64,000 bases of DNA from Shewanella sp. ANA-3 (GCF_000203935.1 NC_008577.1:2232001-2296000); one strand, 5' to 3'. Counted from the stretch's first letter, positions 1-10,179 are shown. Notes: generated from the letters alone by a model not told the origin. Made by a program: numbers and translations.

Positions 1-131
1 CGCGCTCGGTGACAGTTCTTGGGCCAAACTGCGTCACCGCAGGCATGTTGGCCACCATGGCCATGTTACAGGGTGAGCAGGCCGAAGCCTTTTTAGCCGA
101 GCAATCGGTGCAATCTAGTATTTTTCGATAG
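1..131 (+). CDS. ApbE-like FAD:protein FMN transferase, C-terminal end (partial)
   Basis: The open frame enters from the left edge (first full codon at base 3) and stops with TAG at 129-131, giving about 42 residues. The piece contains a VTVLGPNCVTAGMLATMAML stretch, which fits the C-terminal part of ApbE-type flavin transferases, where a T-A-G-x-L-A-T segment lies near the end. ApbE enzymes attach FMN covalently to threonine in flavoproteins such as Nqr subunits and periplasmic reductases. The stop is only 10 bases before the response regulator start, so it is probably the first gene of an operon with the two-component system. The family call rests on a short tail and is moderate. Confidence 0.5.
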   Translation, partial: RSVTVLGPNCVTAGMLATMAMLQGEQAEAFLAEQSVQSSIFR

Positions 132-141
132 GGCATTATCA

Positions 142-801
142 ATGCGTATCATGTTAGTGGAAGACAACGAGTTATTAGCCCAAGGGATCTGCTTGAGCCT
201 TGCCAAAATGGGGATGCAGGTCGATCACCTAAGTAGTTATCAGCAAGCATTAGTGGGCATTAAGAATGAAACCTTTAGCGCCATAGTGCTCGATTTAGGC
301 TTACCCGACGGCAATGGTAAGGAGCTACTTAAAGCGTGGCGGGCAGAGGGCGTGTCGATTCCGACCATTGTGCTCACGGCCAACACGGATTTTGATACCA
401 AACTTGAGTGCCTCGATATCGGCGCCGACGATTATTTAGGTAAACCCTTCGATGTGCGTGAGTTAGCCGCGCGCATTCGGGCGATCGTCCGCCGGCAATA
501 TGGTCTGGATAATAACAGCTTGAATATCGGTGCATTAAGTATTGACCTCAACACCCGTGAGGTGAGTTTTCGCGATCAAAATGTGCCGCTATCACGTCGG
601 GAGTTTCAGCTACTACTCGAACTGGCGCAATCCGCTGGCCGAGTGTTAACTCGTAATCAGCTAGAGCAGTTAACCTATGGCTGGGATGAGGTTGGCAGCA
701 ACTCGATTGAGGTCCATATCCACCATTTACGTAAAAAGTTAGCCAATGACTTGATTAAGACCGTACGCGGCATTGGCTATACCCTAACCGAAGTCAATTA
801 A
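142..801 (+). CDS. OmpR/QseB-family response regulator
   Basis: A two-domain DNA-binding response regulator of 219 residues, the usual length of the OmpR class. The receiver domain (about 1-115) has the acidic pair E7/D8, the phospho-acceptor D51 in VLDLGLPDGNG, and the conserved lysine K101 in LGKPFD. The winged-helix effector domain (about 125-217) ends with the recognition-helix region IEVHIHHLRKKL and the wing TVRGIGYTL. It sits 10 bases after the ApbE-like gene and 77 bases before the histidine kinase, so the three are likely co-transcribed. The closest well-known type is QseB/PmrA; the signal and target genes cannot be read from the sequence. Confidence 0.93.
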   Translation: MRIMLVEDNELLAQGICLSLAKMGMQVDHLSSYQQALVGIKNETFSAIVLDLGLPDGNGKELLKAWRAEGVSIPTIVLTANTDFDTKLECLDIGADDYLGKPFDVRELAARIRAIVRRQYGLDNNSLNIGALSIDLNTREVSFRDQNVPLSRREFQLLLELAQSAGRVLTRNQLEQLTYGWDEVGSNSIEVHIHHLRKKLANDLIKTVRGIGYTLTEVN

Positions 802-878
802 CCTGAAAATTAACGCGAGAGTCAGGATTTAAGTGACAAACTCGGCGTTTATCGGTATTTAGTAACAGCCTTTTAGGC

Positions 879-2309
879 ATGTTTACTCTCACCATAAACG
901 ACGGGGACTATGGGGTGAATCGACTCAAGGTGCTGGATGTGTACTCATTACGTTTGTTATTAACCTTGCTGATGCTCTCGGGGATTTCGGTTTCCGTGGG
1001 TATTTCAAGCTGGTTCAGCACCCGGGATTCTAAGCATCAAATCGAAGAGTTATTTGATGCGCAAATGCTGCAAAGCGCGAAAATGCTTGAGCTTTTTTAT
1101 CACGATGAGGCGGAATTTAAAACGCCACAAGAGCTGCCGCAAGTTCTCCATGTCCCCGATAGCCAGATCAGTACCTTTGCTCAAAAGGCCGATGCATTAA
1201 AGCTGGCCTATGAGCACAAACTCGCATTTCAGATCTGGAGCGAGGCGGGGCAAGCGCTGGTGTTTTCAGACAATATCGGCCGACAACCCATAACTAAGTT
1301 TGTTCAAGGCTATAGCAAAAAAGTGTTTGAAGGGGAGCTGTGGCATGTGTTCAGTTTTTTTTCGGTCAAACACAAAGTCTGGATAATCACAGCCCAGCAA
1401 GATGAAGTGCGCCAAGAGCTGGTCTCGCAAATTATGCACAATGCCGTAATCGTGCCGCTGATCGTTGTGCCCTTGACCTTACTTATCGTCAGCTTGCTGT
1501 TTTACATCTTGTTCCGGCCGTTGAAGTCCTTCGAGCGCGAGTTAATGGCACGCTCGCCTAACGATCTCACGCCGCTCACTATGTCACTGCCTAAGGAGCT
1601 TGTGCCTGTGCGCCGCGCGCTAAACCAATATATCAGCAGCATTGCGCACTTTATTGCGAGGGAGCGTCGCTTTAGTGCCGATGCGGCCCATGAGTTAAAA
1701 ACCCCCTTATCCGTGATTAAATTACATCAACAGGGGTTAGAAGGTTTAGTGGGCGAGGGTGATGCGGAGCGTATTCACCTTGCCGCTATCGATGCCGGTG
1801 TGAAGCATATGAGTCACACCGTTGAGCAACTTTTGTTGCTTGCGCGGGTCGATTCGATTGCCGAACTCAATGTGCAACCTCATCTGTTACTGCCAATGGT
1901 GGAAGATGCGCTGAATCAGCTAATGCCACTGATCACCGACTATGAATGGCAAATCGAGATCGATGCGGCATTAACGCTCAACTGCGATCGGTTTTACCTG
2001 CTGATCGTGCTAAAAAACATCATCGAAAATGCCTGTAAATACAGTCCTGTCGAAACTGAGATTAGTATCAGTGCCGCAGTCACCCACACCCATGTCGAGA
2101 TAAAGATCGCCGACCGCGGGCAGGGCATGACTCTGGAGCAAATCGCCAGTGCGACGGAGCGTTTTTACCGCGTCAATGAAAATGAAGGAATAGGCGCGGG
2201 ATTGGGGCTGTCCATCTGCCACCACATCATTGATTTACACCAAGGAGAATTGACGATCACGCCCCGTGAAAATGGCGGTTTAGTGGTCACGCTTGCGCTT
2301 CCCCTGTAA
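879..2309 (+). CDS. Sensor histidine kinase, partner of the upstream response regulator
   Basis: Membrane histidine kinase. One transmembrane helix lies near the N-terminus (SLRLLLTLLMLSGISVSVGI), followed by a periplasmic sensor region of about 150 residues and a second helix near residue 195 (VIVPLIVVPLTLLIVSLLF). The H-box is AAHELKTPLSVI with the phospho-accepting histidine at residue 271. An N-box (NIIENACKYSP), G1 (DRGQGM) and G2 (GAGLGLSICHHI) complete the ATPase domain, so it should be active. The start is uncertain: the ATG at 879 has a weak ribosome site, while a GTG at 915 lies 6 bases after GGGGAC and gives a more typical short N-terminus (MNRLKVLDVY). It presumably phosphorylates the regulator encoded just upstream. 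Confidence 0.92.
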   Translation: MFTLTINDGDYGVNRLKVLDVYSLRLLLTLLMLSGISVSVGISSWFSTRDSKHQIEELFDAQMLQSAKMLELFYHDEAEFKTPQELPQVLHVPDSQISTFAQKADALKLAYEHKLAFQIWSEAGQALVFSDNIGRQPITKFVQGYSKKVFEGELWHVFSFFSVKHKVWIITAQQDEVRQELVSQIMHNAVIVPLIVVPLTLLIVSLLFYILFRPLKSFERELMARSPNDLTPLTMSLPKELVPVRRALNQYISSIAHFIARERRFSADAAHELKTPLSVIKLHQQGLEGLVGEGDAERIHLAAIDAGVKHMSHTVEQLLLLARVDSIAELNVQPHLLLPMVEDALNQLMPLITDYEWQIEIDAALTLNCDRFYLLIVLKNIIENACKYSPVETEISISAAVTHTHVEIKIADRGQGMTLEQIASATERFYRVNENEGIGAGLGLSICHHIIDLHQGELTITPRENGGLVVTLALPL

Positions 2310-2753
2310 CTCACATTTCAAATGGTATTTCAACGCGATTCGCAGCCTTAACATAATTATTTTATGCCCGCTGGCTCGCGTATTGGCAGGCATCATCTAA
2401 GATTTGTAGTTAGGGCAAATCGCTAAGATGAGTGATACCGCAAATTTGCAAAACAGATTGATTTTGTTTCTATTATGCGAACTTGGCAGCACTTTATTAG
2501 CACTTGTAACTTTTAAAGATCAAATTGGTATGTTAATTCGAATTTGATATTCTTTATTGGTATAAGTATATTGCTAAATAGTATCGTGCAAAAGGAGTTA
2601 ACTGCATCTTTATTTATGAGTTTTTTACTCCTTCTGATATCTTTCGCGATATGTAACAGCCTGTGTTTTTTTTCGTTCAAACAGCGGTAAAAAAATTTCA
2701 CTGTGCACACAAAAAACGTTGATTTCTTAGTTTATTTTTAGGTTACCTATCCT
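2310..2753. other. 444-bp AT-rich intergenic region upstream of opgGH
   Basis: No convincing gene is seen on either strand. The stretch becomes very AT-rich toward opgG, as expected for the control region of that operon. A 10-bp perfect palindrome GCAAATTTGC lies at 2440-2449. No clear terminator follows the histidine kinase. A 65-codon minus-strand reading frame here has no family features and was left out. Confidence 0.5.
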
Positions 2754-4391
2754 ATGGTTAGCTTGTTGCGTTGCCAATCGTTTAAACCTTCTTCTTCACT
2801 CATTTGCTCACTGGCGCTTAGCGCAGCATTTGCGCTGTCGAGCTCGGCATTTGCTGAAGAGACAAAGCCTGCTGAAAACAAACCCGCCACACCTGTGGTG
2901 AGTCCACCTAAGGCGACGGCTCAGCCGGCGAACAAAAATCAAGTGAGATTTACTAAAACGGGCACCTTTGATGGCGACTCAGTCGTGAAGTTAGCTCGCA
3001 AGTTGGCTTCTAAACCCTATGTGGTACTAAAGGATCCGCTGCCAGCAGGCCTCGCTAAGTTAACCTACGATGAATACCGTGACATTCGCTTTAACCCGAT
3101 TTCGTCGATTTGGCGCGATCAAGGTTTACCCTTCCAAATGCAAATGTTTCACCGTGGCTTCTATTTCCAAGATTTAATCGAAATTGCCATTGTTGAAGCT
3201 AACCAAGCGACTCACTTAGCCTACGAGCCTAAGTATTTCACTGCGGGTGAGGTTATCACTCAAGCGTTGCCAAATGATGACATTGGTTACTCAGGCTTTC
3301 GCATTCATAACCAGTTAAACACCAACGGCGTTTATGACGAGTTGATGGTGTTCCAAGGTGCGAGCTATTTCCGTGCCTTAGGTAAAGGTAACTCCTATGG
3401 TTTATCTGCCCGTGGTTTAGCCTTGAAAACCGCAGATCCAGAAGGGGAAGAGTTCCCGATTTTCCGCGCATTTTGGGTTGAACGTCCTTCCTACGACAGC
3501 AACCTGATCGTGGTTCATGCATTGCTCGATAGCCCAAGTGTAGCGGGTGCGTATCGCTTCTCGGTGCGTCCTGGTGACAACACCCAAATTGACGTTGAAG
3601 CGACATTATTCCCTCGCGTCGAACTCAGCAAAGTGGGTCTAGCGCCAAGTACTAGCATGTTCTTACATTCACTCAATGGCCGCCATGATACCGACGACTT
3701 TAGACCCGAAGTCCACGATTCAGACGGTTTGTTAATGTTTAACGGCCGCGGTGAGCACCTATGGCGCCCACTGGCTAACCCACGCCAATTACAGGTAAGT
3801 GCATTTTCTGACAACTCGCCACAGGGTTTTGGGTTAATTCAACGTGAACGCAATTATGCCTCTTATCAAGATCTCGAAGCCCACTACGAGCGTCGTCCAA
3901 GTTTGTGGATTGAACCTGTGGGTAACTGGGGACAAGGTGCGGTCGTTCTGACAGAAATTCCAACAGAATCAGAAATTCATGATAATATCGTGAGCTTCTG
4001 GAAGCCGCGTCAGCCTATTCCTGCGGGCAGCGAATATCATTTTGCTTACCGTATGAGCTGGGGCGAGGAGCCAGTGGCGAAAACCAATTCTGTCGTGGTG
4101 AGTCGTACAGCCAGTGGTCGTGCCGACATCGCAAAAGCGACCCCAAGACGTTTGTTTGTCGTGGATTATCATCTTAACGGCGCCATGCCCGATGAATTAC
4201 CGCTCGCGAAGGTTGAGTCTTCCGGTGGGGTGATTTCAAATGTGGTTATTGCGCGTAACGCGGCCAACAATGGTTATCGCCTCGCGTTTGAGTTGGAGCC
4301 AGAAGATAAGGAACTTATCGAATTACGTGCCGAACTCAAGTTCTCAACACCGCGTCAGGTTGAAACCTGGCTCTATCGCTGGACGCTTTAA
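2754..4391 (+). CDS. opgG: Periplasmic glucan biosynthesis protein OpgG (MdoG)
   Basis: OpgG is a periplasmic protein needed to build osmoregulated periplasmic glucans, beta-1,2-linked glucose oligomers with beta-1,6 branches. The 545-residue product starts with a signal peptide (hydrophobic [17 protein letters not shown], cleavage near residue 34), followed by a Pro/Ala/Lys-rich spacer. The mature part begins with the conserved block [19 protein letters not shown] and has the family segments YDEYRDIRF and [18 protein letters not shown]. It lies 5 bases ahead of opgH, the normal order in gammaproteobacteria. The spacer before the conserved domain makes it slightly longer than E. coli OpgG. 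Assignment is firm. Confidence 0.96.
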   Translation: MVSLLRCQSFKPSSSLICSLALSAAFALSSSAFAEETKPAENKPATPVVSPPKATAQPANKNQVRFTKTGTFDGDSVVKLARKLASKPYVVLKDPLPAGLAKLTYDEYRDIRFNPISSIWRDQGLPFQMQMFHRGFYFQDLIEIAIVEANQATHLAYEPKYFTAGEVITQALPNDDIGYSGFRIHNQLNTNGVYDELMVFQGASYFRALGKGNSYGLSARGLALKTADPEGEEFPIFRAFWVERPSYDSNLIVVHALLDSPSVAGAYRFSVRPGDNTQIDVEATLFPRVELSKVGLAPSTSMFLHSLNGRHDTDDFRPEVHDSDGLLMFNGRGEHLWRPLANPRQLQVSAFSDNSPQGFGLIQRERNYASYQDLEAHYERRPSLWIEPVGNWGQGAVVLTEIPTESEIHDNIVSFWKPRQPIPAGSEYHFAYRMSWGEEPVAKTNSVVVSRTASGRADIAKATPRRLFVVDYHLNGAMPDELPLAKVESSGGVISNVVIARNAANNGYRLAFELEPEDKELIELRAELKFSTPRQVETWLYRWTL

Positions 4392-4396
4392 GGTCC

Positions 4397-6598
4397 ATGA
4401 CGGAGCGACATAATATGACTGTATCCGAGAATTCGGTTCTTGAGACTGAAGTGCTCGTGGGTGGTAGCGCCATGCCTAATGAAAGGCCTGGCGCAATGGA
4501 ACCCCAAAGCTTAAGCCAAATGCCTGAAGGATTTCCGCGTCGTAGCACCGTTGCCAATGGTGTACGTTCTAAGGTATCCCGTCGATTCTTTGTCGTGGGC
4601 GGAGCTCTGGCGCTGTCTGCTTTTGCTATCTACGAAATGGGCGCTGTATTCAGTATCGGAGGGATCACTCCCCTCGAATATCTGATGTTGGCGCTGTTTG
4701 CGATTAATTTCTGCTGGATTGCCTTGGCGTTTTGTAGTGGTATCGCAGGCTTCTTCATGTTGCTGAAAAAGCCCAAGCCAAACGAGCTTGAACAGACTGA
4801 GCTACATACCCGCACCGCGATTTTGATGCCAACCTATAACGAGTCGCCTGATCGGGTGTTCTCCGCGGTATCAGTGATGGCGGAAGCCTTATCCCAAACG
4901 GGGCATGGCCATGCATTCGATTGGTTTATCTTAAGTGATACCACAGATCCTGAAATCGCCCTGTTAGAAGAACAGGCGTTTTTAGTGCTACGCCAAGAAA
5001 CCCATAAACATTCTCGCGTGTATTACCGCCGCCGTCGTAAGAACGTGGCGCGTAAAGCGGGTAACGTGGCGGATTTCTGCCGCCGATGGGGCTCTCGCTA
5101 CGATCACTTATTGGTGCTGGACGCTGACAGTTTGATGGAGTCATCGACCATCACTGGCTTAGCACAACGTATGCAGGCCGATCCTGACGCCGGACTTATC
5201 CAGACGATTCCATCGCTCATCAATGGCACCACCTTAATGGCGCGTCTGCAGCAGTTTGCGGCGCGTATTTATGGTCCTGTGATTGGTACGGGGCTTGGTT
5301 GGTGGGTACAAAAAGAAGGTAACTTCTGGGGCCATAACGCTATTATTCGTACCGAAGCCTTTATGGGCGCAGCAGGTCTACCAAACCTTAAGGGTAAACC
5401 GCCATTTGGTGGTCATATCCTAAGCCATGACTTTGTCGAAGCGGCGCTGATTCGCCGTGCGGGCTGGAGTGTGGTCATTGCCTACGACTTACCCGGCTCT
5501 TATGAAGAATGTCCGCCATCTATTGTCGATTTAGCCGTGCGCGATCGCCGTTGGTGTCAAGGTAACTTACAGCATTCCCGTATTCTGCCAACTAAAGGTT
5601 TGCACTGGGTCAGCCGTTTGCACTTAATGACGGGCATTATGGCGTATCTGTCATCGCCATTCTGGTTGTTATTGATTCTGACTGGTTTGATGCTCGCGTT
5701 GCAGGCACACTTTATTCGTCCTGAGTATTTTACCGACCAATTCTCGCTGTTCCCGACATGGCCAATCATGGACTCGGATAGGGCATTAAGATTGTTCTAT
5801 ATCACTATGGGCGTGTTGTTTGGACCTAAGATTTTCGGCGTATTATTGCTGCTAAAAGATGGAAATTTTGCCCGCAGTGTCGGTGGTCGCATCAAGGCGA
5901 TTTTGAGCGTGATCTTTGAGGTGATCCTCTCTGCGCTAATCGCACCTATCATGATGTTTATCCACTGCGGTGCGGTGATGTCGATTCTGATGGGGCGTGA
6001 CAGTGGCTGGTCTCCACAGCGCCGTGACGATGGCAGCATGCCTTGGTTAACCCTGATCTATCGCCACCGCTGGCATATGCTGGCGGGCGTGATGTTAGGT
6101 TATGCGGCGATTTTGGACTCCTTAACATTGCTTGCGTGGATGAGCCCCGCCTTGATTGGTCTGTGGTTAGCCGTGCCGATTTCGGCGTGGACGGGGTCAA
6201 TCAAAATTGGTGAGTTCTTTAAACGCATTGGCATTTTGGCCACGCCAGAGGAGCGTAATCCTGCGCCTATCTGTATTCGTGCTCAAGAGGCACGTGCCGC
6301 TTATCAGGCGCATATCGAGCAGCCTTGGACATTAGCGCAAGTGTTAAAAGATCCAGCGTTAATGGAACTGCATTTAGCTATGGTTGATAAGCAGCCACTG
6401 CGTGCGGCGGGTACACCCATTGAACCGGTTGAAGCTATTGTGCACGTAAAAGTGCATGAAGCGCAGTGCCAACAGAGTGCCTTGGCGTTATTTAACCGTC
6501 AGGAGATGGCGCTGGTGCTAGCCAATCCGCTGATGCTGCGAAGCTTGCAAAAGCTGCCAGAGCAGTTTGTGCCAGAAGACTTGGTCTCTTTCTGCTAG
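4397..6598 (+). CDS. opgH: Glucans biosynthesis glucosyltransferase OpgH (MdoH)
   Basis: Inner-membrane family-2 glycosyltransferase that makes and exports the osmoregulated periplasmic glucan backbone from UDP-glucose. The 733-residue protein has two N-terminal membrane helices (around 57-80 and 90-120), a cytoplasmic GT domain with [13 protein letters not shown], the metal-binding LDADS and the acceptor-site RDRRWCQGN (R-x-x-R-W type), then several membrane helices from about residue 400 to 610. It is shorter than the roughly 850-residue E. coli protein, mainly at the ends. The start used is the ATG at 4397; an in-frame ATG at 4415 is also possible. It is co-transcribed with opgG and followed by a strong terminator. 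Confidence 0.96.
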   Translation: MTERHNMTVSENSVLETEVLVGGSAMPNERPGAMEPQSLSQMPEGFPRRSTVANGVRSKVSRRFFVVGGALALSAFAIYEMGAVFSIGGITPLEYLMLALFAINFCWIALAFCSGIAGFFMLLKKPKPNELEQTELHTRTAILMPTYNESPDRVFSAVSVMAEALSQTGHGHAFDWFILSDTTDPEIALLEEQAFLVLRQETHKHSRVYYRRRRKNVARKAGNVADFCRRWGSRYDHLLVLDADSLMESSTITGLAQRMQADPDAGLIQTIPSLINGTTLMARLQQFAARIYGPVIGTGLGWWVQKEGNFWGHNAIIRTEAFMGAAGLPNLKGKPPFGGHILSHDFVEAALIRRAGWSVVIAYDLPGSYEECPPSIVDLAVRDRRWCQGNLQHSRILPTKGLHWVSRLHLMTGIMAYLSSPFWLLLILTGLMLALQAHFIRPEYFTDQFSLFPTWPIMDSDRALRLFYITMGVLFGPKIFGVLLLLKDGNFARSVGGRIKAILSVIFEVILSALIAPIMMFIHCGAVMSILMGRDSGWSPQRRDDGSMPWLTLIYRHRWHMLAGVMLGYAAILDSLTLLAWMSPALIGLWLAVPISAWTGSIKIGEFFKRIGILATPEERNPAPICIRAQEARAAYQAHIEQPWTLAQVLKDPALMELHLAMVDKQPLRAAGTPIEPVEAIVHVKVHEAQCQQSALALFNRQEMALVLANPLMLRSLQKLPEQFVPEDLVSFC

Positions 6599-6661
6599 GT
6601 AACACGTTTTTAGGGTAATAATTCACCTCGCTTAATGGGCTTAATTGTTGTCAAATAATTG

Positions 6662-6698
6662 AAATGCCACTGACGTCTGTCAGTGGCATTTTTGTTTT
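6662..6698 (+). terminator. Rho-independent terminator after opgH
   Basis: A perfect 13-bp stem, AAATGCCACTGAC (6662-6674) with GTCAGTGGCATTT (6679-6691), closes a 4-base loop and is followed by a T-rich run. It ends the opgGH operon about 65 bases after the opgH stop. Confidence 0.93.
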
Positions 6699-6828
6699 AT
6701 CCCTTTGCTCGCCTGCATTTCGGCAACGGCTTCAGCTATAGTGAACACAGATTACTGGTGAATTGAGTGTCGATGTTTGCACTTGCGGTAATTTTACGGT
6801 CAAGAATCTGCTGTGACAGGGGACGTTT

Positions 6829-8505
6829 ATGATGCCTGTGAGTCGATTAACGCTAAATCCTAATACATCCAACCGCAGCTTTAGTTCACTTAAGCGCTGG
6901 CCACTCGGTGCATTGTTGATGGGACTTTCGCTTGCAGTCATAGAATCCTACGCCGCCGAACCACTGGTAACAGCACCTTTAAGCGTTGAAGCAGAAAGGG
7001 TTGAACAGCCCGCTCTTCCGCCTTCCGCAGAAGTCGCTGACCCAGACACTGCAGTTGAGCAAATTCTAGGGCAAACCTTACTCTTGAGTCTTGCCGATGT
7101 TAGCCCGGTTTTTAGCGCCAATTATCAACAGTTGATCCAGTGGCAACATAGGGCGCTGAATAACGAGGAGCAATTGAAGCTTCGCCAAATGCAGCTGCAA
7201 TTGGATAACTATTGGCAGTATCTTGATGCCCAAGCTGAATGCACTGCGCCATGCCTATCGGCAGCACTGATCCCTAAGGATACGTATTTTCGCGCTGTGG
7301 TCCTCAAGTTGAAGCAATTGATGGCGTTAGCGGAATCCTCTTCGTGGGAGACACTCATCCTCGAAGATAAGCTCAGTCCAGGGCAAGAGAGCCCGCTCAT
7401 TGCGCCGATTGCACAGCGCCTTTTCCTATTAGGTTTTCTAGCAGAGATGCCTAGCACGGCTTCCGAGTCTGTAGCCGATGAAGCAGCTTTGCCAGTATCT
7501 GAACTAGGATCTGAGCCAACCATTGAGCCAGACATCATTTCACCAGACGCAACAACTCATGCTGGAACAGTTGCACGGACTGAGCAGGCTTCAACTGATA
7601 ACAATTCCATGCCTTATGATGATGAACTGGTTCGCGCGATCAAAAACTTTCAAACCCAGCATGGCTTACAGGCGGATGGGGTGATAGGTAAACAAACCCT
7701 GTATTGGCTTAATCAATCTCCCTATGCTCGGGCAAAGCTGCTGGCGAAAAATACCCTTAGGCAGCAGCTTTTTACTCGCACCTTACCTGCAAGCTATCTG
7801 GTGATAAACATCCCTGCATTTGAGCTGCAATTCGTCGAAGCGGGGAAGGTGATCCTTAATTCAAAAGTAATAGTGGGCAAAGCATCGCGGCCAACACCGC
7901 TGCTAAGTAGTCATATCTCCAGCGTGGTGCTCAATCCACAGTGGCGAGTGCCACGCACCATTGTGCGGCGCGATATCATGCCCCATATACGCCAAGATGG
8001 TCATTACCTGCAGGACCGCGGGTTTGATGTTTACGACTATGACGGCGCGCGAGTCGAACATTCGCCGCAGGAGTGGCAAGAGTTAGCGTCCAGCCATTTT
8101 CCCTATCGTTTAGTGCAACGCCCCGGGGCGAAAAACGCCTTAGGTCGATATAAATTTCATTTCGACAACAGTTTTAGTGTGTATTTGCACGGAACTTCTG
8201 AGCCAAGTCTCTTTAAAAAGACCGATAGGGCCTTATCATCGGGTTGCATTCGGGTTGAAAAGGTCGAGGAGCTGGCCCGCTGGTTTCAAACTCACTTAGT
8301 TAAAGATACGCGCCTTTGGGACAAATTAACGCCTAATACCACTCAATCCCAATGGTTTGCGCTGTCAGATACCATGCCTGTCTACACGGTTTATTGGACA
8401 GCATGGCTTGATGATGCTGGGCAAATTCAATATCGCAATGATATTTATCACTTAGAAGTTGAGTTTACCCAGGCGGTGCCTGCAGCAATTTTTTACATTC
8501 TATAA
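6829..8505 (+). CDS. ldtD: L,D-transpeptidase, YcbB (LdtD) type
   Basis: Periplasmic enzyme that makes 3-3 cross-links in peptidoglycan. The 558-residue protein has an N-terminal signal or anchor (PLGALLMGLSLAVIESYAAE), a helical region, a peptidoglycan-binding repeat near 255-300 (IKNFQTQHGLQADGVIGKQT) and a C-terminal YkuD catalytic domain. The catalytic motif is HGT...ALSSGCIRV with the nucleophile Cys473; the SSGC form, rather than SHGC, is typical of YcbB. An acidic linker rich in E, S and T (about 210-250) separates the first half from the peptidoglycan-binding domain. The next gene is a MepK-like peptidase, as in E. coli (ycbB-ycbK), which supports the call. Confidence 0.92.
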   Translation: MMPVSRLTLNPNTSNRSFSSLKRWPLGALLMGLSLAVIESYAAEPLVTAPLSVEAERVEQPALPPSAEVADPDTAVEQILGQTLLLSLADVSPVFSANYQQLIQWQHRALNNEEQLKLRQMQLQLDNYWQYLDAQAECTAPCLSAALIPKDTYFRAVVLKLKQLMALAESSSWETLILEDKLSPGQESPLIAPIAQRLFLLGFLAEMPSTASESVADEAALPVSELGSEPTIEPDIISPDATTHAGTVARTEQASTDNNSMPYDDELVRAIKNFQTQHGLQADGVIGKQTLYWLNQSPYARAKLLAKNTLRQQLFTRTLPASYLVINIPAFELQFVEAGKVILNSKVIVGKASRPTPLLSSHISSVVLNPQWRVPRTIVRRDIMPHIRQDGHYLQDRGFDVYDYDGARVEHSPQEWQELASSHFPYRLVQRPGAKNALGRYKFHFDNSFSVYLHGTSEPSLFKKTDRALSSGCIRVEKVEELARWFQTHLVKDTRLWDKLTPNTTQSQWFALSDTMPVYTVYWTAWLDDAGQIQYRNDIYHLEVEFTQAVPAAIFYIL

Positions 8506-8598
8506 CGACCTGAACTTTTAAGAGATTTTGAAATCTGAAATCTTGTGAGCCAGTCAAGGCTTGATCTGAATGGCGATTCAGTATAATTTGCGGTTTTA

Positions 8599-9177
8599 GT
8601 GTCCAAAAAACGAACAAAAGGTGATGATGTGACGTTACTTTGTCCTGCCCGTAGGCAGTTGTTGTTAGGCCTCAGTGGTGTGGCATTGTGTTCTTTAATT
8701 CCTTCTAAAGCGTTTGCAAGTCGGTCGACCAAAGGGGTTCGCGATCTCAGCCTCTACAATCGCCACACGGGCGAGCATAACAATGGCAGTTATTGGATTG
8801 ACGGCCATTACCAGAGCGAAGTGTTGAATGATTTTAGTCACTTGCTGCGGGATCATCGCCAGAATGTGGCGGCGCCCATGGATAAACGCTTATTCGATCT
8901 GCTTTACACCCTCAAGAGCACCCTCAATACGGAGAATGAGATCCATGTGATTTCTGGTTATCGTTCGCCCAAGACTAACGCCATGTTGGCGGGTAAGAGC
9001 AGTGGGGTGGCAAAGAAAAGTTATCACATGCAAGGCATGGCAATGGACATCGCTATCCCGGGTGTGAACCTAAAGACCCTTCGTGATGCGGCGTTATCGC
9101 TTAAATTAGGAGGAGTGGGTTATTACCCTAAGTCAGGTTTTGTGCATGTTGACTGTGGCCCAGTCCGCCACTGGTAG
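8599..9177 (+). CDS. MepK/YcbK-like murein endopeptidase (DUF882, M15 fold)
   Basis: A small periplasmic zinc peptidase of the YcbK/MepK family, known in E. coli to cut peptidoglycan cross-bridges. The N-terminus resembles a Tat-type signal (ARRQLLLGLSGVALCSLIPSKAFA). The M15-type zinc site is visible as SYHMQGMAMDI (His and Asp ligands) and HVDCGP (third His). The GTG at 8599 gives 192 residues; a GTG at 8629, preceded by AAAGG at good spacing, would give 182 and may be the true start. It follows ldtD by 93 bases, matching the ycbB-ycbK order of enteric bacteria, so the two probably act together on 3-3 cross-linked murein. Its 3' end overlaps the convergent gene by 50 bases. Confidence 0.88.
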   Translation: MSKKRTKGDDVTLLCPARRQLLLGLSGVALCSLIPSKAFASRSTKGVRDLSLYNRHTGEHNNGSYWIDGHYQSEVLNDFSHLLRDHRQNVAAPMDKRLFDLLYTLKSTLNTENEIHVISGYRSPKTNAMLAGKSSGVAKKSYHMQGMAMDIAIPGVNLKTLRDAALSLKLGGVGYYPKSGFVHVDCGPVRHW

Positions 9178-9571
9178 TCTTATCGTTTTGCACTGAGAGC
9201 TGCTGATAAAACTGCAGCTCGAGTGCTTGAATATCCTGCAAATAATGTTTTAACAGCGGCAAAAAGAGTTGCCCAAGCTTGTTCATTTCCCGGTGTTGTT
9301 GCCAGTCGTTCACATGCTGATTGAGGCACTGTGAAAACTTAAATTGCCTGAGTCGTTGGCCTTCAACCGCGGATGATTCACAAAGCTGCATCAACATCAG
9401 TAAGCTACGATTTTTTTGTTGAGTGCAGGCGAGCAGTTCTAACAGTTTCAATTCGATCGTGGTCTGCTGATAGGGTACAGTTTCGATAAGTGAGACGAGT
9501 TCACGGGCTAATTGGCATGAAAGACGATTTTCTTGTTGCAATAAATACAGCTCGTGACGCATGTTTGACAA
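9128..9571 (-). CDS. Hypothetical protein, helical, overlapping the mepK-like gene
   Basis: A 147-residue frame on the minus strand with no family I recognise. It is rich in Leu and Gln, with predicted long helices (ELKLLELLACTQQKNRSLLM, LGQLFLPLLKHYLQDIQALE), no signal peptide and no membrane segment. The last 17 codons overlap the end of the convergent mepK-like gene. The unshared part is free of stops over about 390 bases where nothing else is coded, which supports a real gene. A helical cytoplasmic protein is as far as the sequence goes. Confidence 0.6.
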   Translation of the reverse strand: MSNMRHELYLLQQENRLSCQLARELVSLIETVPYQQTTIELKLLELLACTQQKNRSLLMLMQLCESSAVEGQRLRQFKFSQCLNQHVNDWQQHREMNKLGQLFLPLLKHYLQDIQALELQFYQQLSVQNDKTTSGGLGHSQHAQNLT

Positions 9572-9772
9572 GACTAAAGTGACAAAATTTGCCCGAGCTT
9601 AGCAGGCATCGACTGGCTTAAGTGTGATCAAGATCGCGGGTTTTTTGATTCAGATCAAAGCCGCTTCGGCTATTTAACAGGCTACAAACAAGTTTTCCAA
9701 TTCAATAAATACTCTTTGTGATTTATAACGATAGCCGCTCGGTATCATTCAGGTTTAAGAGTGGGGCTGTTC

Positions 9773-9801
9773 TTGTACCTGCTGAGTAACTGTGTTAGTA
9801 T
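9773..9801 (+). promoter_or_regulatory. Sigma-70-type promoter for rplY
   Basis: A -35 box TTGTAC (9773-9778) and a -10 box TAGTAT (9796-9801) are separated by 17 bases. Transcription would start near 9808 with a GC-rich discriminator (GCGCGC), as is usual for growth-rate-controlled translation genes, leaving a leader of about 65 bases before the L25 start. Confidence 0.72.
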
Positions 9802-9818
9802 GCGCGCGCTTTATATGA

Positions 9819-9849
9819 GTCACCATTGGTCGAAAATGGTGACGGTTTT
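9819..9849 (+). promoter_or_regulatory. Leader hairpin in the rplY 5' UTR
   Basis: A 9-bp perfect stem GTCACCATT (9819-9827) with AATGGTGAC (9835-9843) and a 7-base loop, followed by GGTTTTT, lies between the promoter and the L25 start at 9875. It has the form of a small attenuator or a protein-binding leader. Autogenous control of rplY by L25 is known in E. coli and relatives; whether this hairpin is that element is inference. Confidence 0.5.
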
Positions 9850-9874
9850 TACTCTAAATTTAAGTGAGAAACAC

Positions 9875-10162
9875 ATGTCTTACACTATCCAAGCACAAAC
9901 CCGCACTGAAATAGGGAAAGGTTCGAGCCGCCGCCTACGTCATGCAGGTAAAGTTCCTGCTGTTATCTACGGCGCAGGCAAAGAGCCAGTTTCTATTGTT
10001 TTTGATCACAAAGACATCATCAACATTCAAACTAACGAAGACTTCTACACTTCTGTTGTGACTATCGTTTTAGATGGCAAAGAAGTAGGTGTTCGTGCAC
10101 AAGCTATGCAACGTCACGCGTTCAAGCCAATGATCGAGCACGTTGACTTCGTTTACGCTTAA
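9875..10162 (+). CDS. rplY: 50S ribosomal protein L25
   Basis: Short-form L25, the 5S rRNA-binding protein of the large subunit. The start is the ATG at 9875 ([20 protein letters not shown]), giving 95 residues, the usual enteric size; an upstream in-frame extension to 9761 runs through the promoter and leader and is not coding. Family features are the [20 protein letters not shown] block and the C-terminal [13 protein letters not shown]. The gene stands alone with its own promoter, leader hairpin and terminator. Confidence 0.97.
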   Translation: MSYTIQAQTRTEIGKGSSRRLRHAGKVPAVIYGAGKEPVSIVFDHKDIINIQTNEDFYTSVVTIVLDGKEVGVRAQAMQRHAFKPMIEHVDFVYA

Positions 10163-10179
10163 TCGCGTGATTGAAGCAA

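Noticed and set aside
9761..9874. N-terminal extension of L25
   Set aside because: It passes through the promoter, the leader hairpin and the ribosome site; L25 family similarity begins at 9875.
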